Source of the DNA: Ewingella allii
GTDB lineage: Bacteria > Pseudomonadota > Gammaproteobacteria > Enterobacterales > Enterobacteriaceae
DNA: 64,000 nucleotides
Direction of reading: 5' to 3'
Assembly (NCBI RefSeq): GCF_044430645.1
Contig: NZ_JAWUDN010000002.1
Location: forward strand, 186,001-250,000
Shown: piece by piece, positions 1 to 8,237 of the stretch
Layout: the number at the start of each line of letters is the position of its first letter
Numbering within the stretch: position 1 is the stretch's first letter
Position numbers and translations under genes: made by a program
Notes under the pieces: generated by a model
Told to the model about the DNA's origin: nothing
Databases searched by the model: none
The model's input: the letters and a program-made list of their open reading frames with translations, nothing else

Positions 1-695
1 AATACGACGCCGGAAGTAAAACGCGCATCAACCAAATAAAATACCGCGTCGACGATGTCTTGCGTGCTTCCCGTGCGCCCGGCCGGTGACAGCGCGCGCA
101 GGAATACGCCGTCGCCGCCGCTGTGCAGTGGCGTTTCAATCACGCCGGGTGCAATCGCGTTGACCTGCACGTTTTTATCCGCCAGTTCCAGCGCCAGCGA
201 CTGCGTCGCCGCGTTCAGCCCCCCTTTCACCATTACCGGCAGCAGTGACGGCACTTTACGCAGTGGCTGCACCCCAAGGCTGGCAGTGATGTTGATGATG
301 TGGCCGCTGCGCTGGTTGCTCATCAACTCCGCCGCGCGCTGGGCCGGGAAGAAGAAGCCTTTCAGGTTGGTCGCCAGCAGCGAGTCCAAATCATTGGCGG
401 TGTACATCTGCACCGGCTTGGCGATGAAAATACCGGCGTTGTTGACCAAAATATCCACTCGCCCGAACTGCTCCAGGGCGGTGTCAAACAGGCGCTTGGT
501 GGTGTCCGGCAAGGCGATATCCCCAGCCACGCCGACGAAGTTTTTCGGGTTACCGAGTTTTTGTGCCGCCTCTGCCAAACGCTCGCTGGTGCGGGCATTG
601 CCCACCACATTGTCGCCACGCTTTAAGAACGCCTCAGCCAGTGCAAAACCAATACCGCTCGATGCGCCGGTGATCACCACAGTTTGTTGACTCAT
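1..695 (-). CDS. Short-chain dehydrogenase/reductase (SDR), 3' end cut off by window edge
   Basis: The open frame starts at an ATG (693-695, minus strand) after an AGGAG-like site and runs off the left edge, so about 231 residues are visible. The N-terminus has the Rossmann NAD(P) signature TGASSGIG, then NNAG, and later a VNAIAPG.IETPLH stretch typical of classical SDRs. At the usual YxxxK catalytic position the sequence reads PVMVK, so the lysine is kept but the tyrosine is replaced by proline. The enzyme may be a non-classical or non-catalytic SDR. It is divergent from the LysR gene at 841, which probably regulates it. The substrate cannot be told from sequence. Confidence 0.85.
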   Translation of the reverse strand, partial: MSQQTVVITGASSGIGFALAEAFLKRGDNVVGNARTSERLAEAAQKLGNPKNFVGVAGDIALPDTTKRLFDTALEQFGRVDILVNNAGIFIAKPVQMYTANDLDSLLATNLKGFFFPAQRAAELMSNQRSGHIINITASLGVQPLRKVPSLLPVMVKGGLNAATQSLALELADKNVQVNAIAPGVIETPLHSGGDGVFLRALSPAGRTGSTQDIVDAVFYLVDARFTSGVV

Positions 696-810
696 AACAC
701 ACTCCTTTAAACGCTATGTTGGCACTCGGATAAATGCCGTTGTTGACTCACTGCGGTCACTTTACTTATGCGCTGAGGTGCGATAAATAAGGCAAAATGA
801 CATTCATTTT

Positions 811-823
811 TTACATCATGTAA
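811..823. promoter_or_regulatory. Candidate LysR-type operator (T-N11-A palindrome)
   Basis: TTACA-TCA-TGTAA is a perfect 5-bp dyad with the T-N11-A spacing of LysR-family binding sites. It lies in the 145-bp gap between the divergent SDR and LysR genes, 18 bp before the LysR start. A role in auto- and cross-regulation is inferred. Confidence 0.45.
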
Positions 824-840
824 TCAATAAGGCGTAACCC

Positions 841-1752
841 ATGCAACGTGACTTCGACGACATCATGCTTGGCAGTCTGGAACTGTTCTGTCTGGCGGCG
901 GAAACCAGCGGGTTCAGCAAGGCGGCGACGCAGGCGGGCGTGACCCCGGCGGCGGTGAGCCGGGCAGTATCGCGTTTGGAAGAGCGCCTTGGCGTACGGC
1001 TGTTTGTCCGCACCACCCGGCAAATCCGGCTGACCGAGGCGGGCGAGCAGTATCGGGCGCAGTGTTTAGCAGCCCTGACTCTGTTGAAAGACGCCGAAAT
1101 GTCGCTCAGCGGGCAGCAGTCACAGCCTGGGGGAAAAGTGCGCCTCAGCATGCCGACGGCCTATGCCCATTGGCGAGTCTTGCCTTTGCTGGCGCGTTTT
1201 CAGGCACTCTATCCCCAGTTGGCCGTCGACACGCACATCAGCAATCGCAATATCGATTTTTTCGACGAGGGTTTTGATCTGGCGATTCGCGGCAGAGCAC
1301 CCGCCGAGTCCAATATGATTGCCCGTAAAATCGAGGATGCCGAGCTGATTGTGGTGGCTTCGCCGCACTATCTGGCGAGCGCGCCCGCGCTGAATACCCC
1401 GGACGATTTAACTCATCATCACTGTATTGGTTATGAACTTTCCAGCAGCGGCCGCTCCCTGCCGTGGTTGTTCCGCCAGCAAGGGGAAATCAGTGAAAGG
1501 GTGATGAATCATCACATTAACTGCTCTGAAGATTATATCGGCGGCCTGACGCTGGCTCGCCACGGCGCGGGGCTGTTCCAAATTTATCGCTTCGTGGCGC
1601 AAGAAGATCTCAACAGCGGGCAACTGGTGGAAGTGCTCAAAGAGTTCGGCGGCACCCATCGCCCTTTTTACCTGCTCTACCCTCATGCCCGCTTTCTGCC
1701 TCTGCGCACCCGCACTATGGTTGATTTTCTGCTCGCCGCGCTGCGCCACTGA
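841..1752 (+). CDS. LysR-family transcriptional regulator
   Basis: A 303-residue protein of normal LysR length. Residues about 8-68 form the winged helix-turn-helix (GFSKAATQAGVTPAAVSRAVSRLE, split here as two recognisable helices), followed by the linker helix and a periplasmic-binding-protein-like effector domain (about 95-300) with IDFFDEGFDLAIRG typical of the CrgA/AaeR-like branch. It is divergently transcribed from the SDR gene to its left, the usual arrangement of a LysR activator and its target. A hairpin follows the stop. The glycosyltransferase cluster starts 309 bp downstream on the same strand; control of that cluster is possible but not shown. Confidence 0.9.
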   Translation: MQRDFDDIMLGSLELFCLAAETSGFSKAATQAGVTPAAVSRAVSRLEERLGVRLFVRTTRQIRLTEAGEQYRAQCLAALTLLKDAEMSLSGQQSQPGGKVRLSMPTAYAHWRVLPLLARFQALYPQLAVDTHISNRNIDFFDEGFDLAIRGRAPAESNMIARKIEDAELIVVASPHYLASAPALNTPDDLTHHHCIGYELSSSGRSLPWLFRQQGEISERVMNHHINCSEDYIGGLTLARHGAGLFQIYRFVAQEDLNSGQLVEVLKEFGGTHRPFYLLYPHARFLPLRTRTMVDFLLAALRH

Positions 1753-2061
1753 TCCCCTTCCCTCGCCAAACTTCTCTCCCCTGGTGGAGAGAATACCCAC
1801 ATAGTTTATGAATTTTTACCTGTCAAAAAATAACCCATCTATTCCCTGCGCTTTTTGAAGATTTGAGAAGCGCCTCACAAAACATAAATCCCTCTAAAGT
1901 TTGTGGAACTGGCGAAAATTTCTTCTCACTCATTGAAGGAAGTCGAACAGCACAAGGAGGCCACCTGCGCCGCTCGACTGGGATCGTTACCGGAGAAAAG
2001 AGCCACAAAGAAAATCGCCATTAAATACATGAATTAAATGGAAATAGCTTGAGGTGTTACA
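1753..2061. other. Intergenic stretch before the glycosyltransferase cluster
   Basis: There is no convincing gene in these 309 bases. They hold a terminator-like hairpin at 1772-1793, an AT-rich leader and, at the right end, the strong ribosome binding site GAGGTG for the next gene. The promoter of the cluster must lie here, but I cannot place -35 and -10 elements with acceptable spacing. Confidence 0.6.
1772..1793 (+). terminator. Hairpin after the LysR gene
   Basis: TTCTCTCC and GGAGAGAA form an 8-bp perfect stem with a 6-base loop, 20 bases past the LysR stop. No T-run follows, so termination is uncertain. Confidence 0.4.
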
Positions 2062-3438
2062 ATGCGACATAGCCAAGATAAGTGTGCAATGTTTGTTTCG
2101 TTCGATGCTGTCGCGGTATCAGGGATCACGGTCGAGGCAATGAAAATTGCCAAGAAGCTGCAAGATCGGGGGTTCCGGTCGTATCTGGATTTGGGATACG
2201 ACATCAAGATTGATAAGGGAAACTTTAATAAGCCCTATGACGTGGAGCCTTCGATCTATCGCGACGTCTTCACGCTGGTGCGCATCGACGACATCACGTC
2301 GATCCCCAATTACAATCTGGATTTTATTGAATATGCCCACAGTGCGTTGATCAGCCAAAAAAGCCCGATCGGTGACGATGAAAAGACCGCGCTGTTGCAG
2401 ACCATCGACCAGACGGCGCGGCTGCTTGCCCAGCGCATCGTGGCGCTTTGGCAGCAACTGGGTATCAGTAATCTGGTGGTGGAAAACGGTACCCTGCCGG
2501 AAAATATCATTTATACCAAGGCGTTATATCTGGCGATTGAACAGTACGGCCAGCAGCAAGATTTGGGTAATTTCGTTATCTGGCGCGACCACGACCTGAT
2601 GTGGAACAGCGAAAAGACGGTGATGAAATATGGCCCTGCGCCCTACTCTCACGCCATTAAACCGGTAAAATCCAAACACATCACTTATGTCACGCTCAAT
2701 GATCACCTGAAGCAGAAACTTGAAGCCTGGTGTAATTACGACGTAGACGTCAAAGTGAAGAAAAATACCTATGACTTTTCGCCGGAGAAGGCGCGCTGCA
2801 ATATTAGAGACCGGTTAAGCGTTCGCGCCGATGATATTTTAATTGCCCGCACCACCCGTATTATTCCGCAAAAACGTTTAGACCGCGATGTCATGCTGGT
2901 AAGCCATCTCAATACATTATTCCATAATAGCAACAGCGATCGGCGAGTCTATTTAGCGATTGCCGGCAATGAAAATGAAAATCACGGTTATTTCCAAGAG
3001 TTGGATAAACTGTCTGAAGAACTGAATGTAAAACCCTATATTAAATTTATCGGCGCTCTGCCCCACGAGTGTATGCAATCAGAAAGCGACACCATCGCCA
3101 TAGAAGACTTATATCACTCCTGTGATCTTGTCTCTTTCCTCACTTCTTATGACTACGACAGCTACGGCAACCCTATCGGCGAGGCGGTGAGCCACCGGCG
3201 CTGCTACATCACCACCAGCTATGAGTATTACCACGAAGTGTACGGCCAGCACGGCTTCGAAGCCCCGGTCATGGCCATATCCGAGCAGCAGGACGGTCTA
3301 CCCAACCCTGAGTTTATTCATGATTTATATCAGTTCCTTAACAATAAGGAATATATGGCGCACGTGGCGGATAAAAACTTCGCCTTGGGGCAGCAGGTGC
3401 TCTCCAATAATGTTATCGACATTTTAAATGTGAATTAA
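2062..3438 (+). CDS. GT-B glycosyltransferase, GT4-like, first gene of cryptic cluster
   Basis: A 458-residue cytoplasmic protein with no signal peptide. The N-terminal Rossmann half carries a glycine-loop motif AVSGIT (residues 18-23). The C-terminal half has RTTRIIPQKR (263-272), matching the GT4 donor-phosphate-binding R/K motif, and D366-SYGNPIG-E374, an acidic-X7-E motif in which the first Glu is replaced by Asp. These are hallmarks of retaining GT4 enzymes using nucleotide sugars. GAGGTG six bases before the ATG fixes the start. It is followed after 52 bp by a GT2 enzyme and a radical SAM gene, so it probably glycosylates a small molecule rather than lipopolysaccharide: no O-antigen, capsule or lipid-carrier genes are nearby. 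Donor and acceptor are unknown. Confidence 0.8.
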   Translation: MRHSQDKCAMFVSFDAVAVSGITVEAMKIAKKLQDRGFRSYLDLGYDIKIDKGNFNKPYDVEPSIYRDVFTLVRIDDITSIPNYNLDFIEYAHSALISQKSPIGDDEKTALLQTIDQTARLLAQRIVALWQQLGISNLVVENGTLPENIIYTKALYLAIEQYGQQQDLGNFVIWRDHDLMWNSEKTVMKYGPAPYSHAIKPVKSKHITYVTLNDHLKQKLEAWCNYDVDVKVKKNTYDFSPEKARCNIRDRLSVRADDILIARTTRIIPQKRLDRDVMLVSHLNTLFHNSNSDRRVYLAIAGNENENHGYFQELDKLSEELNVKPYIKFIGALPHECMQSESDTIAIEDLYHSCDLVSFLTSYDYDSYGNPIGEAVSHRRCYITTSYEYYHEVYGQHGFEAPVMAISEQQDGLPNPEFIHDLYQFLNNKEYMAHVADKNFALGQQVLSNNVIDILNVN

Positions 3439-3490
3439 TTTAAAAACCTAACCCATTTCATTCTGGATATTACTCTATTCTGGAGAACGT

Positions 3491-4768
3491 ATGCGCGACT
3501 CAATTTTCGTGTCAGTAGTGCTACCCGTATATAATGAAAGCGACCGTATTGATGAAGTATTAATTTCACTCTTCAATCAGAAAACCAAAGATAACCTGAT
3601 CACTCACGACAGCTATGAGTTAATCATTGTGGATAATAATTCCACCGATGATTCCGTGGCAAAAATAAAGGCGTTTAGCACCAAGAATCCGTCAATGGAT
3701 ATTCACGTCATTGATGAGAAAGTTCAGGGGGTTTCTTCCGCCAGAAAGCGCGGTATGGATTACGCCTCGCTGCGTTCTAAAGCCCGCGACAGCCGCCTCG
3801 GGCAGAAGCGAAAACACTATATTGTCTCCGCCGACGCCGACTGCACCGTGGACACCTATTGGCTGTATGAGCTGATTAACACCATGGTCAGCCAGCAGGG
3901 CGATTTAGGCACCTGTAACTACTATTACAACGCCGAAGATTTCGAAAAACGCCCTAACCTGTTCAACGAAATTAAGAAAACCCTACGCCTGCGCGAGTAC
4001 TCTTTCTCGCTGTTTGGCGGCTTCCCCGACGGTAAAGGCTTTGGGGTCGAGCGCGGCCTGTACGACGCCATTGGCGGCATTGAAATCTTCTACCAGCTCA
4101 ACAAAGGCCGCTTTGTCGAGCACCTGTCCGACGACTGGGACTTCGGCATCAAAATCATCGCCTACGGCGGCAAGCCGGTCTACGCCAGAAATTCCTATGT
4201 CGAAATCAACAGCCGCCGGGTCGATACCATTCTGGATGAAGTGATCACCGGCGTTGCTTACGGCAGCGACGGCATCATCATTATGAAAGACGTGCGCCCG
4301 GACGTTGAGCAGCAAAAGCCAACGCTGGTAGACACCACCCCGGCCGAATCCAAACAGGCGTGGGACTATTCGGTGAAGGACTATACGCCGAAAAACATCA
4401 TTCTGCCCGCCCTGCTCAACCCTTATATCTTGTTAGAAAACAGCGAAGTGCGCGATTTCTTCTCCGGCCCGCTGGCTGACAACCTCTACCGCCGCATTCA
4501 CGAGTTAAAACATGAAATGCGTATTATCGATTTCAAACCGATCCACGCCTATAAGACTCCGGCCTATCGCCTCTATTTCGAATTCCGCGACGAGATCTTT
4601 GCCGCCATGCGCCGCGCGGTCGGCGACGACATTGGCTATCCGCCTGCCCTGCCCGCCTGTTTCGATCAGGTGAAAGCCGAAGACTTCACGCGCTTTGTTT
4701 ACTACTTCTGCGAAGACCGCGAGTCCGGTGAAGCCCACAACTATTTTGCCAATGGAGGCGTATTCTGA
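3491..4768 (+). CDS. GT2-family glycosyltransferase with C-terminal extension
   Basis: A 425-residue protein. The N-terminal GT-A fold is clear: VSVVLPVYNES (7-17), LIIVDNNSTDDS (44-55) and the metal-binding DxD motif D115-A-D117. An acidic D214-D215-W-D217 motif probably includes the catalytic base. No membrane segments are seen, so it is soluble, unlike polysaccharide synthases. The last roughly 130 residues are an extra domain I do not recognise. GGAGA lies five bases before the ATG. The stop overlaps the radical SAM start (TGATG), implying translational coupling. With the preceding GT4-like gene it could build a two-sugar product or decorate one scaffold. Confidence 0.82.
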   Translation: MRDSIFVSVVLPVYNESDRIDEVLISLFNQKTKDNLITHDSYELIIVDNNSTDDSVAKIKAFSTKNPSMDIHVIDEKVQGVSSARKRGMDYASLRSKARDSRLGQKRKHYIVSADADCTVDTYWLYELINTMVSQQGDLGTCNYYYNAEDFEKRPNLFNEIKKTLRLREYSFSLFGGFPDGKGFGVERGLYDAIGGIEIFYQLNKGRFVEHLSDDWDFGIKIIAYGGKPVYARNSYVEINSRRVDTILDEVITGVAYGSDGIIIMKDVRPDVEQQKPTLVDTTPAESKQAWDYSVKDYTPKNIILPALLNPYILLENSEVRDFFSGPLADNLYRRIHELKHEMRIIDFKPIHAYKTPAYRLYFEFRDEIFAAMRRAVGDDIGYPPALPACFDQVKAEDFTRFVYYFCEDRESGEAHNYFANGGVF

Positions 4769-6207
4769 TGAACAACGAAGCCCTGAACTCCCTGCTGGAT
4801 ATTGACGAAAACTACCCCGTTCCCTTAGTGAATGAATTTCTGGCCCAGCCGGAAAACCGCGCGTTTCTCGACTATGTCTACAAAGATCCCTTTGGCTGCC
4901 ACGTCTTCCCCGGCGACATCACCGACTACCCGCTGCCGTCGTTCTTTGCCGATATGGACAGCGACATCCAGAAAGCGGGCAAAATCCACCTCTGGGCCTA
5001 TATCCCCACCTGCCGCTATCGCTGCCATTTCTGCCAGTACCCGACGGTGATCCTCAACCCGAAAGCCGCCTCCTCGCAGGAGGTATTCCGCGATCTGGTG
5101 GACTTCAACATCAAAGAAGCCCTGATGTGGCTGGAGCGCGTGCCGAGCCTCGCCACGGTGGAAGTCGGCGAATTCAATATCTTCGGCGGTACCCCGTCGC
5201 TGCTGCCCGAGCCAGAACTGCGCCGCATGATGGCCTTCTACAAAAGCCACTTTAATTTTTCCACCGCCACCATGCGCTTCGAGGGCGAGCCGGGAACCCT
5301 GAACAAAGCGTATCTGGCGATATTAAAAGATCTCGGTTTCAGCAAAATCAGCTTCGGCACCCAGTCCTTCAACGACGAAATCATCACCGCCTGTGGGCGC
5401 ATGCACTCGGCGGACGAGTGCGTGGAAACCATTTATCAGGCACGGGAAATCGACATCGACTGGGTCAGCGTCGACCTGATTTACGGCATGCTCGGCCAGA
5501 CGGTGGATGACGTGAAATATGACATGGAGAAAACCCTCGAGCTGGGGCTGTCCCACGTGGTCTGCACCAAGCTGCACATGGATGAGTTCATCAAAAACCG
5601 CACCGGCGTCTCTGGCGAGCGCGAAAGCCTGTGGCAGAAAAAGGGGCTGATCAACATTAACAACATGAGCTTCCCCGGCCTCGGCAAGCAGTACCAGATG
5701 CGCGAACTGGTGGAGAAATATCTTGCCGATGGCTATACCGAGCACCCTACCATGTACTTCCACCGCAATGATCAGCAGCCGGAAAAATGGAAAGCGCTGA
5801 TCACCGACCTCGATAAACAGTACCCGGAAGTGGCGATTGGGCTGGGCGGCAGCTCTAAGTCGACCCGATCCGAGGCGATCAACATCACTGGCTATAAAAA
5901 GTACAAAGAAGCGCTGAACGAAGACCGGCTGCCTATCGAAGAGAGCCGCGGCTTCTCCCCCGCCCAGCGCGAAGTTAACGCCTTCAAGATGGCGCTTTCC
6001 ACCCTGATCCCGGTGGATGACAAGGTGTTCAAGCAGCGTTTCGACGGCAACAGCTTCTTCGAAAACCCGCTGATTAATCGCACCTTGGACAAACTGGTGC
6101 AGAAGAAGCTGGTGACGGTTTCTGGCGAAGTCGTGACCCTGACGCCCATCGGTATCACGCTGGTCGAGGCGATCATCAACACCCAATTCACCACCGACGC
6201 GGAATAA
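4768..6207 (+). CDS. Radical SAM enzyme, HemN/HemW-like family
   Basis: A 479-residue protein with the radical SAM cluster motif C82-X3-C86-X2-C89 preceded by WAYIPT, as in HemN (CxxxCxFC variant), GGTPS at 140-144 (SAM binding), and the family pattern FEGEP...ISFGTQSF. The C-terminal third resembles the HemN_C winged-helix region. Relatives include coproporphyrinogen dehydrogenase and HemW, but also HemN-like methyltransferases and cyclopropanases of natural-product pathways, which use two SAM molecules. Its position between two glycosyltransferases and paralogous alpha/beta-barrel proteins argues for a biosynthetic role rather than haem synthesis. The exact reaction (C-methylation, cyclopropanation or other radical chemistry) is not determinable here. 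Confidence 0.85.
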   Translation: MNNEALNSLLDIDENYPVPLVNEFLAQPENRAFLDYVYKDPFGCHVFPGDITDYPLPSFFADMDSDIQKAGKIHLWAYIPTCRYRCHFCQYPTVILNPKAASSQEVFRDLVDFNIKEALMWLERVPSLATVEVGEFNIFGGTPSLLPEPELRRMMAFYKSHFNFSTATMRFEGEPGTLNKAYLAILKDLGFSKISFGTQSFNDEIITACGRMHSADECVETIYQAREIDIDWVSVDLIYGMLGQTVDDVKYDMEKTLELGLSHVVCTKLHMDEFIKNRTGVSGERESLWQKKGLININNMSFPGLGKQYQMRELVEKYLADGYTEHPTMYFHRNDQQPEKWKALITDLDKQYPEVAIGLGGSSKSTRSEAINITGYKKYKEALNEDRLPIEESRGFSPAQREVNAFKMALSTLIPVDDKVFKQRFDGNSFFENPLINRTLDKLVQKKLVTVSGEVVTLTPIGITLVEAIINTQFTTDAE

Positions 6208-6218
6208 GGAGCTTCACC

Positions 6219-7046
6219 ATGGCAACACCTTCATCCGCCACCCAGCCGGTTTTCAGCCTCTACTACATTGGCATTGATACCGAGGCGGGCGTCTCCAACG
6301 AGCAGTTTGAAGTCTTTGTCCGTGAGCAGGGGGTGAAAATCCCCTGCTATCCCGGCTGGCGCTGGACCCTGCTGCGCGGCCTGCGCGGCGAGCGCGTCGG
6401 GCAATATCTGATGCTGTATGAGATGGAGAGTCAGGCGCACCGCGATCGCTATGTCACCGCTACTGGACAGAAAACCGAGGCGGCAAAAGCCTTTTGGCAG
6501 CAGCATCCCGAGGCGCTGGAGATTCTGGCGCAGTGGCGCAAGCTCGGCACCTTCAGCCAGTTGCCGACGCTGTTCACCGACTACCAACTGCTGGCAGAAA
6601 ACGCCAAAAGTGATGTCCCCTACGGCCCCCGCTATCGGGACCAGCCCGGCGAGGAGCCGATTGCGCGCATCATCGGCATTCACAATCTGGCCCTGCGCGA
6701 AGGGGTGATGCCGGAGCAGTTCGAGCAGTTTATTGCCGACAATCATCACCGCATTGAAGATTATCCCGACTGGAAGTTCCATTTGCTGAAAGGCGAACGC
6801 GGCAACCGGCTGGACCAGTACGTGGTGATGATGGAGATAGCCAGCATGGCCGCGCTGGACGTCTTCTACCCTGAGCCGGACATCGCCACCGATGAGGCGG
6901 CGAAGTTCGCCAAGGCGCATCGCGACACCAAGCAGATGTATGAAGAGTGGAAGCAGCTGGCCTCTTTTTCCGGCTCGCCGCAAATCTACACCGACTATCT
7001 CTGCGTCGCGGAAAGCCTGCCCGCCGAGGAGAGCCGGTCGCTATGA
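6219..7046 (+). CDS. Two-domain alpha/beta-barrel-like protein (paralogue A)
   Basis: A 275-residue soluble protein made of two similar halves (about 10-135 and 145-268). Each half has a short strand (YYIGIDT / IIGIHNL), a helix ending EQFE.F and then YPGW or YPDW plus WTLLRGLRGER / FHLLKGERGNR and a QY(L/V)(M/V) strand. The length and pattern suggest duplicated ferredoxin-like dimeric alpha/beta-barrel domains, a fold used by monooxygenases, cyclases and binding proteins; this is an inference. AAGGAG precedes the start. The stop overlaps the exporter start (ATGA). A close paralogue lies just after the exporter, so both are probably part of one pathway. I do not recognise a named family. Confidence 0.75.
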   Translation: MATPSSATQPVFSLYYIGIDTEAGVSNEQFEVFVREQGVKIPCYPGWRWTLLRGLRGERVGQYLMLYEMESQAHRDRYVTATGQKTEAAKAFWQQHPEALEILAQWRKLGTFSQLPTLFTDYQLLAENAKSDVPYGPRYRDQPGEEPIARIIGIHNLALREGVMPEQFEQFIADNHHRIEDYPDWKFHLLKGERGNRLDQYVVMMEIASMAALDVFYPEPDIATDEAAKFAKAHRDTKQMYEEWKQLASFSGSPQIYTDYLCVAESLPAEESRSL

Positions 7047-8206
7047 CAATCAATCTGCTGAGTCGAGGTGCCACGGAGAATGTCCGTCAGCAAATCGCCA
7101 CCCGGATGATCTTCTTTCTGGCGGGATTAGGCATGTCAGCATGGGCTCCGTTAATTCCCTTCGTGAAGTCGCGCATTGGCATTGACGCAGGCTCGCTGGG
7201 GCTGCTGCTGTTTTGTATTGGCGCCGGCTCGATGCTGATTATGCCGTTTACCGGGCATCTGATTGGCAAATTGGGCTGTCGTAAAATCATTCTGGCCGCC
7301 GGTTTGCTGTTAGTGCTGGATTTGCCGCTGCTGACCTTACTCGACGCCCCGCTGCTGATGGGGGCGGCCTTACTGGTGTTCGGCGCGATCAACGGCATCA
7401 TGGACGTGGCGATGAACTCGCAGGCGATCATTGTCGAACGGGAAAGCGGGCAGGCTAAAATGTCCGGTTTTCACGGCTTCTACAGCATTGGCAGCATCTC
7501 CGGCGCGGGCAGCGTCAGCCTGTTGCTGTGGGCGGGTGTCTCCCCAACGACCGCCATTGGGCTGATTGCGGCACTGATCGCTCTGCTGCTGGTTATCGCT
7601 TCGGCGGATCTATTAGCCAAAAGTGAGATCGACGGCGAGCAGAAAGGCGGCACGCTGTTTGCCCTCTCCCACGGCAAGATCCTGTTTATCGCGCTGCTGT
7701 GCTTCTTTGTTTTCCTTACCGAAGGGGCGATGCTCGACTGGTCATCCCTGTTTCTCAATGCCGAGCGCGGCGTGGCGAAATCTCAGGCCGGGCTGGGTTA
7801 CACCCTGTACGCCATCGCCGTGACCCTCGCGCGGCTGTATGGCGACCGGCTGATCAACGCCATGGGGCGCTATCGCATGCTGCTGCTCGGCAGCCTCTGC
7901 GCGGTGCTAGGCCTGCTGCTGGTGACCACGGTTAATCTGGCGTGGGTAGCTTTCGCCGGGCTGATTTTGGTCGGCCTCGGCATCGCCAACGTGGTGCCCA
8001 TTCTGTTCAACGCGGCGGGTAACCAAGAGCATGTGCCACCCAATCTGGCCTTCCCTGCGGTCACGCTCGTCGGCTATGTCGGCTTACTGGCAGGCCCCGC
8101 GCTGATTGGCTTTATCGCTAAATACTCCAACCTTACGCTGGCCTTCGGCTGCACGATTTTCTGCCTGTTGCTGGTCAGTCTCAGCGCCCGCGCCTTAACG
8201 CGCTAA
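7043..8206 (+). CDS. MFS transporter, YbjJ-like
   Basis: A 387-residue polytopic protein from the ATG that overlaps the previous stop (ATGA); an in-frame start 96 bases upstream would lie inside the preceding gene and adds a non-hydrophobic extension. About 12 membrane segments are visible, with HGFYSIGSISGAG in the sixth-helix region, the pattern of the YbjJ branch of the major facilitator superfamily. It probably exports the product of the cluster or imports its precursor. Translational coupling to the alpha/beta-barrel gene supports a shared function. Confidence 0.82.
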   Translation: MTINLLSRGATENVRQQIATRMIFFLAGLGMSAWAPLIPFVKSRIGIDAGSLGLLLFCIGAGSMLIMPFTGHLIGKLGCRKIILAAGLLLVLDLPLLTLLDAPLLMGAALLVFGAINGIMDVAMNSQAIIVERESGQAKMSGFHGFYSIGSISGAGSVSLLLWAGVSPTTAIGLIAALIALLLVIASADLLAKSEIDGEQKGGTLFALSHGKILFIALLCFFVFLTEGAMLDWSSLFLNAERGVAKSQAGLGYTLYAIAVTLARLYGDRLINAMGRYRMLLLGSLCAVLGLLLVTTVNLAWVAFAGLILVGLGIANVVPILFNAAGNQEHVPPNLAFPAVTLVGYVGLLAGPALIGFIAKYSNLTLAFGCTIFCLLLVSLSARALTR

Positions 8207-8237
8207 TTCAGCCATTTCATCTCAAGAGGACGTTTTT

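Noticed and set aside
1823..2008. 61-codon minus-strand open frame in the gap before the GT4 gene
   Set aside because: No ribosome binding site, no recognisable domain, and composition like the surrounding intergenic DNA.
5323..6186. 287-codon open frame antisense to the radical SAM gene
   Set aside because: It mirrors the codon structure of a well-supported gene and has no motif; high GC content leaves antisense frames open.
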